A DNA stretch of 27,627 bases. It comes from Lentisalinibacter sp035655155. Its GTDB lineage: Bacteria > Pseudomonadota > Gammaproteobacteria > Steroidobacterales > Woeseiaceae. The notes below the pieces were generated by a model. That model was not told the DNA's origin. It did no database searches and saw only the letters and a list, made by a program, of their open reading frames with translations. This document shows positions 8,480 through 17,037 of this stretch, piece after piece; the stretch's first letter is position 1; the number at the start of each line of letters is the position of its first letter. The translations under genes were made by a program, and so were the position numbers. Location of the stretch: assembly GCA_035655155.1 (NCBI GenBank), contig DASRVH010000108.1:1-27627 (forward strand). Direction: 5' to 3'.

Positions 8480-8953
8480 ATGGAGACCATGGCCGAACAG
8501 CAACGAGAACTGATACTCGAGGACTTCCTCCCCTACCGCCTGTCCATACTCTCGAACACGGTGAGCGCGACCATCGCGGGCGCCTATTCGAAGCGTTTCG
8601 GGCTGTCGATCCCGGAGTGGCGCATCATGGCCGTGCTGAGCCGCCACCCGGGCCTGTCGGCCTCCGAGGTGGCCGAACGCACGCTGATGGACAAGGTCGC
8701 CGTCAGCCGCGCGGTGGGCAAGCTGATCAAGAGCGGGCGCATCAACCGGCGCTTCGCCGACCAGGACCGGCGCCGTTCCATCCTGCACCTGTCGCCGGCC
8801 GGCGAGGAAGTCTATGCGGAGGTGGCACCACTGGCGCTGAAGTTCGAGCGCGAACTCCTGCACGGGCTCAGCGACGAGGAGGTGCACGCCCTGGACGTGC
8901 TGCTGGAGCGGCTGCTTGCACGGGCCCGCCTGCTGGGCGCGCCCCACTACTGA
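8480..8953 (+). CDS. MarR-family transcriptional regulator
   Basis: Small winged-helix regulator, about 157 residues from the ATG at 8480. The core SIPEWRIMAVLSRHPGLSASEVAERTLMDKVAVSRAVGKLIKSGRI forms the winged helix-turn-helix, followed by the wing with DQDRRRSILHLSPAGEEVY and a C-terminal dimerisation helix region. The start is uncertain: a GTG at 8453 and an ATG at 8489 are also in frame, and no start has a well-spaced ribosome binding site. The gene converges with tryptophan 2,3-dioxygenase, separated by one base. MarR proteins often control neighbouring aromatic catabolism, so a link to the kynurenine pathway is possible, but the sequence gives no operator to prove it. Confidence 0.88.
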   Translation: METMAEQQRELILEDFLPYRLSILSNTVSATIAGAYSKRFGLSIPEWRIMAVLSRHPGLSASEVAERTLMDKVAVSRAVGKLIKSGRINRRFADQDRRRSILHLSPAGEEVYAEVAPLALKFERELLHGLSDEEVHALDVLLERLLARARLLGAPHY

Positions 8954-8954
8954 G

Positions 8955-9803
8955 TCAGGTGGCGTCGGCGAGTTCCGTGCGCACCCGGATCAGCTCCGGG
9001 AAGAAGTCGTAGTCCAGCGCCCGCTTCAGCCAGGTGACGCCCGCCGTGCCGCCGCTGCCGCGCTTGTGGCCGATGATGCGCTCCACCGTCTTCAGGTGGT
9101 GGAAGCGCCAGAACTGGAAGTTGTTGGAGACGTCCATGAGCGCCTCGGCCAGTTCGTAGGCCTGCCAGTAGCGCTCGGGCTCGGCATAGATCTCGCCGAG
9201 CGCCGCCACCACCCGGTCATCGGGTTCCCGCGGCACCGTGTAGTCGCGCTCGAGGGCCTCCTGCGGCACCGGCAGGCCGATGCGCGCCAGGTGGCGCAGG
9301 AACTCATCGAAGATGGCCGGCGCCTCCAGCGCCGCGCGCAGCCGCCGGTGCCACTCCTCGTGGCGCGCGAATACGGCGATCTTCGCCGGGTCCTTGTTGC
9401 CGAGCATGAACTCCACCAGCCGGTACTGCGGCGACTGGAAGCCGGAGGCCTGCCCGAATACGTGGCGGAACTCGGCGTACTCGCTGGGCGTGAGCGTATC
9501 GAGCACGTCCCACTGGCTGTAGAGCTGGTGCTGCACCTGCTTCACCCGCGCCAGGATCTTCGCCGCGCGGGCGAGGTCGTCCTCGCGGATGGCGGCCATC
9601 GCCGCCTCGAGTTCGTGCACGGTCAGCTTGAACCAGAGCTCCGCCACCTGGTGCTGGATGAGGAACAGCATCTCGTCGTGGTGGGGCGGATCGCTCAGCG
9701 GGCGCTGCGCGGACAGCAGCCGGTCGAGACGCAGATAACCGGCGTAGTCCTCGCGGGGATCGAGATCGGTATGGAATGCGTTGTCGTAATGGTCGGTCGC
9801 CAT
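8955..9803 (-). CDS. kynA: tryptophan 2,3-dioxygenase
   Basis: Heme dioxygenase that opens the indole ring of L-tryptophan to N-formylkynurenine, the first step of the kynurenine pathway. The 282-residue length is typical of bacterial enzymes. Visible marks are DEMLFLIQHQVAELWFK with the distal-pocket His51, SPQYRLVEFMLGNK with the substrate-binding arginine region (Arg128), and FWRFHHLKTVERIIGHKRG, where His236 aligns with the proximal heme ligand. The C-terminal GGTAGVTWLKRAL also fits. The ATG at 9803 has a strong GAGGAGGAGG ribosome binding site at 9813-9822. Longer in-frame readings run into the divergent promoter region. No kynureninase or formamidase gene is nearby. The gene is divergent from glutamate dehydrogenase and converges with the MarR gene. 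Confidence 0.95.
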   Translation of the reverse strand: MATDHYDNAFHTDLDPREDYAGYLRLDRLLSAQRPLSDPPHHDEMLFLIQHQVAELWFKLTVHELEAAMAAIREDDLARAAKILARVKQVQHQLYSQWDVLDTLTPSEYAEFRHVFGQASGFQSPQYRLVEFMLGNKDPAKIAVFARHEEWHRRLRAALEAPAIFDEFLRHLARIGLPVPQEALERDYTVPREPDDRVVAALGEIYAEPERYWQAYELAEALMDVSNNFQFWRFHHLKTVERIIGHKRGSGGTAGVTWLKRALDYDFFPELIRVRTELADAT

Positions 9804-9869
9804 GGGGAACGCCCTCCTCCTCGCGCGCCGGCGCCGCGGCCGGCGGCCTGTCGTGTCCGCATGCGCGGC

Positions 9870-9875
9870 AGGATA
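9870..9875 (-). promoter_or_regulatory. candidate -10 element for kynA
   Basis: On the minus strand, TGGTATCCT (an extended -10, TATCCT) runs into GCCGCGC, 67 bases before the kynA ATG. It would fire back-to-back with the gdhB promoter about 40 bases away. No clear -35 box is visible. Confidence 0.35.
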
Positions 9876-9914
9876 CCAGCAAGCGCACGGCCACGGCGGG
9901 ACGGTGTCGTCGTG

Positions 9915-9926
9915 TATACTGGCGCC
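9915..9926 (+). promoter_or_regulatory. candidate -10 and discriminator for gdhB
   Basis: TGTATACT gives a near-consensus extended -10 (TATACT at 9915-9920), followed at once by the GC-rich discriminator GGCGCC. It lies about 70 bases before the GTG proposed as the gdhB start. It is one of the best promoter-like elements in the window, though no TTGACA-like -35 stands out. Confidence 0.5.
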
Positions 9927-9990
9927 CCGTTGGAAGACGGTCACACCCCCGCCGGGATCGCGGCCGGCGGCGTCAGGAACTGCGATCATA

Positions 9991-12900
9991 GTGAGCCCCA
10001 AAGCGCTGCGCCGGAACTCGGACCAGAAAGACCGGATCCTCGAGGAGATCGTCGGCGCCGTACGCGGCTCCGGACCATTCAGGAATCGGGCGCGCCTCGG
10101 CACCTTCATCCGTCACTACTACGCCGACGTCGACGTCGAGGACCTGCGCGCCGCCGCGCCGGAGAACCTGGCCGGCGCCGCACTCGCCCACCTGGAACTC
10201 GGCATGACGCGGCGTCGCGGCCGCCACCGGCTGCGCATCTACAACCCCGACCCCGAGCGCGACGGCTGGGACTCCAGCCACACCATCGTGGAGATGGTGA
10301 ACGACAACATGCCGTTCCTGGTGGACTCGCTGGGGATGGCAGTGGCGCGCACGGGTGCCAACGTGCACCTGACCGTCCATCCGCTCGTGCGGGTGGAGCG
10401 CGATGCGCAGGGCGTGCTGACCGGCGTCCACCCCCGCTCCGCGCGGGAAGGGCGGGTGGAGTCCTTCGTGCGCCTGGAGATCGACCGGGAGACGAGCGAC
10501 CGGCGCATGACGGCCCTGAAGCGAGCGCTGGAGGAAACCCTGCGCGACGTCCGCGTGGCCGTGCGGGACTGGCGCCGCATGCGCGAGAAGATGCTGCAGG
10601 CCGCCGCCGCGCTCGAGGGCCCGGCCGGCCGGGTGGACCAGACCCTGGTGGAGGAGAGCCGCCGGCTGCTCGAGTGGATGGCGGACGAACACTTCACCTT
10701 CCTCGGCTACCAGGAATACGAGGTCGTGCGCAGCAACGGCGAGGCCCAGCTGCGCCCCGTGGCGGACACGGGCCTCGGCATCCTGTCGAAACGCCGCTCG
10801 ACCGAGCGCCAGGTGACCATGACGCCGGAGATGCGGCGCGAGGCCCGCGGGCGGGAGCTGCTGATACTGACCAAGGCGAACGCACGCTCCACGGTGCACC
10901 GACCCAGCCACCTCGACTACATCGGCGTGAAGGTCTTCGACGAGGCCGGCGACCCGGTGGGCGAGAAACGCTTCCTCGGGCTGTTCACCTCGGTGGCCTA
11001 CAACGAGAGTCCGCGCGCCATCCCGCTGCTGCGGCTGAAAGTCCGGCGCGTGATCGAACGGGCGGAACTCGATCCCAGCGGCCATCGCGGCAAGGCGCTC
11101 ATGCACGTGCTGGACACCTATCCCCGGGACGAGCTGTTCCAGGCCTCGGTCCGGGATCTGTCGCGCACCACCGCGGGCATCCTGAATCTGCAGGAGCGCC
11201 AGAGGGTGAGGCTGTTCCTGCGCCGGGATGCCTTCCGCCGCTTCTTCTCCTGTCTCGTCTACGTGCCGCGCGAGAAGTACAACACGCGGGTGCGCCAGCG
11301 CATCGAGACCATCCTGATGCAGGCGTTCGACGGGCTCAGCATCGAGTCTTCGGTAGAGCTGTCGGAGTCGGTGCTCGCCCGGCTGCACCTCATCGTGCAC
11401 ATCGAGCAGGGCCGCAAGCCGAGGATCTCCATCCGCCAGATCGAGAAGGACATCGGCGAGGCCGTCGTGACCTGGCAGGACCGCCTCGCCGACGCGCTGG
11501 TGGAGCACCTGGGCGAGGCCCGCGGTATCGCGCTCGCCCGCCGCTACGGCCACATCTTCCCGCTGGCCTACGAGGAGGACGTGCTGCCGGCCGCCGCCTG
11601 CGGCGACGTCGTTACGCTGGACCGGCTGACGGGCGGCGAGGCCGGCGACGGCGAGGACACCGAGCTGTACCGCCCGCCGGGCGTCACCGAGCGGCTGCAC
11701 TTCAAGATCTTCCGCCCGCACGAACCTCTGCCCCTCTCGGACGCCCTGCCCGTCCTCGAGAACCTGGGCGTGCGGGTCGTCAGCGAGCGGCCCTACCACC
11801 TGGAGCCGGACGACGGCAGCGCCTGGTGGATCCAGGACTTCGAACTCGAGCATCCCCGCGGCGCCGCCATCGACCCGGCGGAGGCCGAGCGCCGCTTCGA
11901 GGACGCCTTCTCGCGGGTGCTCGCCGGCGAGTGCGAGAACGACGGCCTGAACCGGCTGGTGCTGGAGGCGGGTCTGAGCGCGCGGGAGACCTCGATATTG
12001 CGCGCGTTCTCCAAGTATCTCCTGCAGCTCGGCCTGCCCTTCTCCCAGCCTTACATGGAGTCGGTGCTGGCGCGCCATCCGCAGATGGCCGCGCTGCTGG
12101 TGCGCCGGTTCAGGCTGCAGTTCGACCCGCATGCGGACGCCGAAGCCGCGCGCGCCGGGCTCGAGGAGTGCCGGCGCGAGATCGGCGGGCTGGTCGCCGC
12201 GGCGGCGACGCTGGACGAGGACCGGATACTGCGCGCCTACACGGGCGTGCTGGATGCGGCGCTGCGCACGAACGTTTTCCGCGTCGACGAAGACGGCCGC
12301 GAGCCGCCGGCCATCGCCATCAAGTTCGATCCTTCCGCGCTCGAAGAGGCGCCGCTGCCCCGCCCCCGCTACGAGATCTTCGTCTACTCGCCGCGGGTGG
12401 AAGGCACGCATCTGCGCGCAGGCAGGGTGGCCCGCGGCGGCATCCGCTGGTCGGACCGCCGCGAGGACTTCCGCACCGAGGTGCTCGGCCTGATGAAGGC
12501 GCAGACGGTCAAGAACACGGTAATCGTGCCCACCGGTGCCAAGGGCGGCTTCCTGCCGAAGCGGTTACCCGAGGGTGACAGGGACGCGGTGCAGGCGGAG
12601 GTGATCGCCTGTTACCGTATCTTCATCGGCTCGCTGCTGGACATCACCGACAACATCGTCGAGGGCGAGGTGGTGCCGCCGCAGCGCGTGGTGCGCCTGG
12701 ACGGCGACGACCCCTACCTGGTGGTGGCCGCCGACAAGGGCACGGCCGCGTTCTCCGACATCGCCAACGGCATCTCGGCGGAATACGGCTTCTGGCTGCA
12801 CGACGCGTTCGCCTCCGGCGGCTCGGCCGGCTACGACCACAAGAAGATGGGCATCACCGCGCGAGGCGCCTGGGAGGCCGTGCGGCGCCATTTCCGCGAG

Positions 12901-14820
12901 ATGGGCGTGGAGACCCAGAGCCAGGAATTCACGGTGGTCGGCATCGGCGACATGAGCGGCGACGTCTTCGGCAACGGCATGCTGCTGTCGCAGACCATCC
13001 GCCTGCTGGCAGCTTTCAACCACCAGCACATCTTCCTGGACCCGAACCCGGACGCCGCGGCGAGCTTCGCCGAGCGCGAACGGCTGTTCGCACTGCCCCG
13101 CTCGAGCTGGGAGGACTACGACAAGCGGCTGATCTCCGCCGGCGGCGGCATCTGGCCCCGCTCGGCCAAGAGCATCCCGCTGAGCGCCGAGGTGCGCGCC
13201 ATGCTGGACGTCACGGAGGAGAGCCTGAGCCCGCCGCAGCTGATCCGCGCCATCCTGCGCATGGACTGCGACCTGCTCTGGAACGGCGGCATCGGCACCT
13301 ATGTCAAGGCCGGCACCGAGTCCCACACCGAGGTGGGCGACCGCAGCAACGACGCCGTGCGCGTCAACGCCAGCGAGCTCGGCTGCCGGGTGGTCGGCGA
13401 AGGCGGTAATCTCGGCCTCACGCAGCGGGCGCGGATCGAGTTCGCGCTGGCGGGCGGGCGCATCAACACCGATTTCATCGACAACTCGGGCGGCGTGGAC
13501 AGCTCCGACCGGGAAGTGAACATCAAGGTGCTGCTCGGCCAGGTGGCCGAGACGCGGCGCATGACCACCGGCCGGCGCAACCGGCTGCTGGCGGACATGA
13601 CCGAGGACGTGGGCGCGCTCGTCCTGCGCAACAACTATCTGCAGACCCAGGCCATCAGCATGATGCAGGCCACCGGGGTCGATCGGCTGAGTGAGCATCT
13701 CTATCTCATCCAGGCGCTGGAGAAGACGGGCCTGCTGGACCGGGACCTCGAGTACCTGCCGGACGACGAGACCCTGGAGGAACGGCGCCAGCGCGACCTG
13801 GGGCTCACCCGACCCGAACTGGCGGTGCTGCTCAGCTACTCGAAGATCGAGCTTTACGCCCGCATGCAGGCGGCCCACATCCCCACGGACGGCTATCTGG
13901 CGAAAGAACTCGAGCAGTATTTCCCGGCGCCCCTGCCCCGCCGCTACGCCGACCTCATCCGCGAGCACCGCCTCGGCGGGCAGATCCTGGCCACGCTGAT
14001 CACCAACAGCATGGTCAACCGCATGGGGCCCGCTTTCGCCTGGCGGGCGGCGGACGAGACCGGCGCCGATGCAGTGAGCGTGGCCCGCGCCTACGCCGTG
14101 GCACGCGAGGTCTGCGGCGCGCGCGACATCTGGGCGGGCATCGAGGCGCTGGATAATCTCATCCCGGCGGAGACCCAGTATCTCGTGATGTTCGAGGTCA
14201 GCCGCAAGCTGCGCCACGCCTGCTACTGGCTGCTGCGCCGCGAGCAGCCCTACGAGAGCATCGAGGCCGCCGTGCAGGCACTCAAACCCGGCGTCAGCCT
14301 GGTCTTCCAGAAGCTCGGCTCGATGATGCACGAGACCGCCCGCCAGCGGCTGGCGCGCATGAGCAACGAGTTCGAGTCCATGGGCCTGCCCGGCCGGCTC
14401 GCCCAGCGCATCGCCGCGCTGACGGCGGTCACCTCGGCGCTGGACATCGTCGACATCGCCGGCGACCGCGACCTCAGGCGAGTGGCGCGGCTGTATTTCG
14501 AGCTGGGCCGCGGCCTGCGTCTGGACTGGGTGCGCGAGAGGATCGACGAGCTGCAGGCGCGCGGCCACTGGCAGGCACTGGCGCGCAGCCGCCTGCGGGA
14601 CAACATCCGCAACGTCCAGCGCACGCTCACCGAGCGGCTGCTGGAGGAGACCGGACCGGAGCTCGGCACCGGCGAGGCCGTGGTCAGCTGGCTGGACGGC
14701 GCCGGAGAACGGGTGCGCGGGGCGCGCCACATGCTCGACGAGATGCAGAAGAGCACCCGTACCGATTTTGCTACGCTCTCGGTCGCCACCGACGAGCTGA
14801 CGAAACTCACGGGCCGCTGA
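9991..14820 (+). CDS. gdhB: large NAD-specific glutamate dehydrogenase (~180 kDa)
   Basis: Oxidises glutamate to 2-oxoglutarate and ammonia with NAD, mainly in amino acid catabolism. The 1609-residue product from the GTG at 9991 matches the roughly 1600-residue family with its long N-terminal ACT-like region (for example YNPDPERDGWDSSHTIVEMVNDNMPFLVDS), central catalytic domain and C-terminal helical region. Catalytic-domain marks are RGGIRWSDRREDFRTEVLGL, Lys836 and Lys841 in MKAQTVKNTVIVPTGAKGG, Lys851, GIGDMSGDVFGNGMLLS, WNGGIGTYVKA and GEGGNLGLTQRARIEF. Upstream in-frame ATGs (from 9802) would cross the kynA start and the promoter and add low-complexity sequence, so I reject them. The nearest ribosome-binding-like AGGAA is rather distant. 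NYN, gpmA and gamma-carbonic-anhydrase genes follow on the same strand. Confidence 0.94.
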   Translation: MSPKALRRNSDQKDRILEEIVGAVRGSGPFRNRARLGTFIRHYYADVDVEDLRAAAPENLAGAALAHLELGMTRRRGRHRLRIYNPDPERDGWDSSHTIVEMVNDNMPFLVDSLGMAVARTGANVHLTVHPLVRVERDAQGVLTGVHPRSAREGRVESFVRLEIDRETSDRRMTALKRALEETLRDVRVAVRDWRRMREKMLQAAAALEGPAGRVDQTLVEESRRLLEWMADEHFTFLGYQEYEVVRSNGEAQLRPVADTGLGILSKRRSTERQVTMTPEMRREARGRELLILTKANARSTVHRPSHLDYIGVKVFDEAGDPVGEKRFLGLFTSVAYNESPRAIPLLRLKVRRVIERAELDPSGHRGKALMHVLDTYPRDELFQASVRDLSRTTAGILNLQERQRVRLFLRRDAFRRFFSCLVYVPREKYNTRVRQRIETILMQAFDGLSIESSVELSESVLARLHLIVHIEQGRKPRISIRQIEKDIGEAVVTWQDRLADALVEHLGEARGIALARRYGHIFPLAYEEDVLPAAACGDVVTLDRLTGGEAGDGEDTELYRPPGVTERLHFKIFRPHEPLPLSDALPVLENLGVRVVSERPYHLEPDDGSAWWIQDFELEHPRGAAIDPAEAERRFEDAFSRVLAGECENDGLNRLVLEAGLSARETSILRAFSKYLLQLGLPFSQPYMESVLARHPQMAALLVRRFRLQFDPHADAEAARAGLEECRREIGGLVAAAATLDEDRILRAYTGVLDAALRTNVFRVDEDGREPPAIAIKFDPSALEEAPLPRPRYEIFVYSPRVEGTHLRAGRVARGGIRWSDRREDFRTEVLGLMKAQTVKNTVIVPTGAKGGFLPKRLPEGDRDAVQAEVIACYRIFIGSLLDITDNIVEGEVVPPQRVVRLDGDDPYLVVAADKGTAAFSDIANGISAEYGFWLHDAFASGGSAGYDHKKMGITARGAWEAVRRHFREMGVETQSQEFTVVGIGDMSGDVFGNGMLLSQTIRLLAAFNHQHIFLDPNPDAAASFAERERLFALPRSSWEDYDKRLISAGGGIWPRSAKSIPLSAEVRAMLDVTEESLSPPQLIRAILRMDCDLLWNGGIGTYVKAGTESHTEVGDRSNDAVRVNASELGCRVVGEGGNLGLTQRARIEFALAGGRINTDFIDNSGGVDSSDREVNIKVLLGQVAETRRMTTGRRNRLLADMTEDVGALVLRNNYLQTQAISMMQATGVDRLSEHLYLIQALEKTGLLDRDLEYLPDDETLEERRQRDLGLTRPELAVLLSYSKIELYARMQAAHIPTDGYLAKELEQYFPAPLPRRYADLIREHRLGGQILATLITNSMVNRMGPAFAWRAADETGADAVSVARAYAVAREVCGARDIWAGIEALDNLIPAETQYLVMFEVSRKLRHACYWLLRREQPYESIEAAVQALKPGVSLVFQKLGSMMHETARQRLARMSNEFESMGLPGRLAQRIAALTAVTSALDIVDIAGDRDLRRVARLYFELGRGLRLDWVRERIDELQARGHWQALARSRLRDNIRNVQRTLTERLLEETGPELGTGEAVVSWLDGAGERVRGARHMLDEMQKSTRTDFATLSVATDELTKLTGR

Positions 14821-14869
14821 CAGGGCCGCGGGACGCAGACGACCATCCCGGACACATCCCAGAACAACA

Positions 14870-14884
14870 ATGGCTGACAGATAA
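14870..14884 (+). other. four-codon mini-ORF whose stop overlaps the next start (TAATG)
   Basis: ATG GCT GAC AGA TAA encodes MADR-stop. Its TAA shares the A of the ATG of the following gene, whose product begins M-A-D-E. The following ATG has no good ribosome binding site. The arrangement could be a re-initiation leader, or simply a duplicated start region. Confidence 0.3.
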
Positions 14885-15654
14885 TGGCAGACGAACAACT
14901 CATCGCGGTATTCATCGACTTCGAGAACCTGGCGCTGGGCGCCAAGGAGACGCCCCAGGGCACCTTCGACATCAAGCTGGTGCTGAAGCGCCTGCTCGAG
15001 AAGGGCCGCCTGGTGTACAAGCGCGCCTATTCGGACTGGAGCCGCTACCAGAAGTACGTGCGCGACTTCCACGAGCAGGGCATCGAGCTGATCGACATCC
15101 CGCAGACGAAGTTCAGCGGCAAGAACAGCGCGGACATCCGCATGGTGGTGGACGCCATCGACCTCTGCTACGCGAAGAGCCACATCGATGCCTTCGCGCT
15201 GGTGTCGGGCGACAGCGATTTCTCGCCGCTGGTCTCCAAGCTGAAGGAGAACGACAAGCGCGTGATCGGCTGCGGCATCAAGAGCTCCACCTCGGATCTG
15301 CTCATCGGCAACTGCGACGAGTTCATCTACTACGACGACCTGGCCCGCGTGGCCGGGCGCAAGCAGACCCAGGGCGCGAAGAAAAAGAAGACGGAGCAGA
15401 AAAGCGGCGCAAACGGCAAGCGCCAGGAGGCGCTGGAGATGCTGGTGGAGATCGTCGATTCGCTGGAGGCCGACTACGACCCGCTGTGGGGATCGCTGGT
15501 CAAGCAGACCATGCGCCGCGTGCATCCGGGCTTCAACGAGAACTACTACGGCTTCAAGAATTTCTCCGAGCTGCTGGAATCGGCGCAGAAGGAGAAGCTG
15601 ATCCGGATCGACTTCGATGACGCGCGGGGCAACTACATCGTGCACACGGTGTGA
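14884..15654 (+). CDS. NYN-domain protein with C-terminal OST-HTH/LOTUS domain, putative RNase
   Basis: A 256-residue two-domain protein. Residues 1-155 form a NYN/PIN-like domain (LabA/DUF88 type) with the acidic metal-binding set: Asp12 in AVFIDFEN, Asp84 in KNSADIRMVVDAID, and Asp110 and Asp112 in SGDSDFSPL. A basic, low-complexity linker (about 158-180, with KKKK) leads to an OST-HTH/LOTUS domain (about 178-256; WGSLVKQTMRRVHPGFNENYYGFKNFSELLE), a fold that binds RNA. The pairing is typical of bacterial and eukaryotic RNA-processing proteins, so RNase activity is a family-based inference. The gene lies 63 bases after gdhB and 39 before gpmA, with no promoter visible between them. The actual RNA substrate is unknown. 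Confidence 0.88.
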   Translation: MADEQLIAVFIDFENLALGAKETPQGTFDIKLVLKRLLEKGRLVYKRAYSDWSRYQKYVRDFHEQGIELIDIPQTKFSGKNSADIRMVVDAIDLCYAKSHIDAFALVSGDSDFSPLVSKLKENDKRVIGCGIKSSTSDLLIGNCDEFIYYDDLARVAGRKQTQGAKKKKTEQKSGANGKRQEALEMLVEIVDSLEADYDPLWGSLVKQTMRRVHPGFNENYYGFKNFSELLESAQKEKLIRIDFDDARGNYIVHTV

Positions 15655-15693
15655 ACCCGTACGCGCAATTGACCGAGAGAGGTAACTAGCGAG

Positions 15694-16434
15694 ATGCCAG
15701 GACAACTGATCCTCTGCCGCCACGGCCAGAGCGAGTGGAACCTGAAGAACCTGTTCACCGGCTGGACCGACGTGGATCTCACGGAGAAGGGGGTCGAGGA
15801 GGCCAGGGACGCCGGCCGCACGCTGGCCGAGGCCGGCTACCACTTCGACGTCGCCTACACCTCCGTGCTGAAGCGCGCCATACGCACGCTGTGGCTGATC
15901 CAGGAGGAGATGGATCTCATGTGGATTCCGGTGCACCGCAGCTGGCGACTGAACGAGCGCCACTACGGCGCACTGCAGGGCCTGAACAAGGCGGAGACGG
16001 CGGAGAAATATGGCGAGGAGCAGGTGCACGTCTGGCGGCGCAGCTACGACACGCCGCCGCCCCCGCTGGAGGAAGACGACGAGCGCCATCCCCGCTTCGA
16101 CCGCCGCTATGCCGGCATCGCCGACCTGCCCGCCACCGAGTCGCTGAAGACCACGCTGGAGCGGGTGGTGCCTTATTGGGACGACGTGATCGCACCGGAC
16201 CTGCTGGCCGGCCGGCACGTGCTGATCGCCGCCCACGGCAACAGCCTGCGCGCGCTGGTGAAGATGCTGGACGGGATGTCCGACGACGAGATCACCGGCT
16301 TCAACATCCCCACCGGCATCCCGCTGGCCTACGAGCTGGACGACGAGCTGAAACCGCGCAGCCGGGAATTCCTGGGCGACCCGGACGCAGTGGCGAAAGC
16401 CGCCGCCGCCGTGGCGAACCAGGCGAAAGGCTGA
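15694..16434 (+). CDS. gpmA: 2,3-bisphosphoglycerate-dependent phosphoglycerate mutase
   Basis: Cytosolic glycolytic enzyme interconverting 3- and 2-phosphoglycerate. The 246 residues match dPGM length. The phosphorylated His10 lies in CRHGQSEWN; other marks are FTGWTDVDLTEKG, YTSVLKRAIRTLW, Glu88 in RLNERHYGALQGLNK, and His181 in IAAHGNSLRALVK. The stretch PPPPLEEDDERHP is the typical mobile segment of the cofactor-dependent enzyme. A GAGAGG sequence about 12 bases before the ATG serves as a somewhat distant ribosome binding site. Its stop codon overlaps the ribosome binding site of the next gene, so the two are very probably translated from one message. Confidence 0.95.
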   Translation: MPGQLILCRHGQSEWNLKNLFTGWTDVDLTEKGVEEARDAGRTLAEAGYHFDVAYTSVLKRAIRTLWLIQEEMDLMWIPVHRSWRLNERHYGALQGLNKAETAEKYGEEQVHVWRRSYDTPPPPLEEDDERHPRFDRRYAGIADLPATESLKTTLERVVPYWDDVIAPDLLAGRHVLIAAHGNSLRALVKMLDGMSDDEITGFNIPTGIPLAYELDDELKPRSREFLGDPDAVAKAAAAVANQAKG

Positions 16435-16444
16435 GGAGACCACC

Positions 16445-16957
16445 ATGATTCACGATATCGGCGATGCGAGCCCCGACATTCACGAAGACGCCTGGGTGGC
16501 GCCCGATGCCCGGCTGATCGGCCGCGTGCGCCTGAAGGCAGGGGCCAGCGTGTGGTTCCAGTCCGTGCTGCGCGGCGACAACGAGTGGATCGAGATCGGC
16601 GAGGGCTCCAACGTCCAGGACGGCACGGTGATGCACACGGACATGGGCTATCCGCTCACCGTCGGCGACCGGGTCACGATCGGCCACAAGGTCATGCTGC
16701 ACGGCTGCACCATCGGCGCCGACACGCTGATCGGCATCGGCAGCATCATCCTGAACGGGGCGCGCATCGGCTCGAACACGGTGGTGGGCGCCAACAGCCT
16801 GGTCACCGAGGGCAAGGAGTTTCCGGACGGCGTGCTGGTACTGGGCGCGCCGGCCAAGGTCGTGCGCGAGCTGAGCGAAGAGGAGATCGCCATGATCGGC
16901 CACTCCGCGGAGCATTACGTGGAGAACGCCCGGCGCTACCGGCGCGACCTCGACTGA
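16445..16957 (+). CDS. gamma-carbonic-anhydrase-like hexapeptide-repeat protein
   Basis: A 170-residue left-handed beta-helix protein of the gamma carbonic anhydrase/YrdA/PaaY group. Hexapeptide-type turns run through the body (VAPDARLIGRVRL, IGEGSNVQDGTVMH, IGADTLIGIGSIILNGARIGSN). Three zinc-ligand histidines are in place: His64 (MHTD), His81 (GHKV) and His86 (LHGC). A C-terminal helix follows. Family members may be carbonic anhydrases, or may act on CoA thioesters or lack known activity, so the substrate is uncertain. A strong GAGGAG ribosome binding site at 16433-16438 overlaps the gpmA stop, giving tight coupling to gpmA. Confidence 0.9.
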   Translation: MIHDIGDASPDIHEDAWVAPDARLIGRVRLKAGASVWFQSVLRGDNEWIEIGEGSNVQDGTVMHTDMGYPLTVGDRVTIGHKVMLHGCTIGADTLIGIGSIILNGARIGSNTVVGANSLVTEGKEFPDGVLVLGAPAKVVRELSEEEIAMIGHSAEHYVENARRYRRDLD

Positions 16958-16958
16958 C

Positions 16959-16979
16959 GCGGGCCGGGGCGCAGCCCGC
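16959..16979. terminator. weak hairpin after the gamma-carbonic-anhydrase-like gene
   Basis: GCGGGC (16959-16964) and GCCCGC (16974-16979) can pair around a 9-base loop directly after the stop codon. There is no T-run, so termination is tentative. Confidence 0.25.
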
Positions 16980-17009
16980 TCGTCAGGGTTGTCGGGCCCG
17001 GCGCATCGA

Positions 17010-17037
17010 CTATCAGCTATCCACCATCAGCCATCCG
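17010..17037. repeat. four degenerate tandem heptamers at the MFS gene end
   Basis: CTATCAG, CTATCCA, CCATCAG and CCATCCG follow one another without gaps (consensus CYATCMR). They span the stop codon (17027-17029) of the minus-strand MFS gene and contribute its last residues. The tract is AT-richer than its surroundings. Confidence 0.6.

Noticed and set aside
8916..12578. 1220-codon plus-strand frame overlapping kynA and gdhB
   Set aside because: It covers the kynA antisense strand and then gdhB in the wrong frame, and shows only arginine- and proline-rich low-complexity sequence.
14880..14885. GATAAT as a -10 box for the NYN gene
   Set aside because: It overlaps the start codon itself, so it cannot serve that start. 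The gene is more likely read from the gdhB message.
15668..15673. TTGACC as a -35 box for gpmA
   Set aside because: No -10 element lies at the right spacing before the ATG at 15694.
12565..16446. Very long open frame on the minus strand opposite gdhB, NYN and gpmA
   Set aside because: It crosses several well-recognised plus-strand genes, its translation is rich in Ala/Arg/Gly/His/Val with no known motif, and long antisense frames are expected in DNA this GC-rich.
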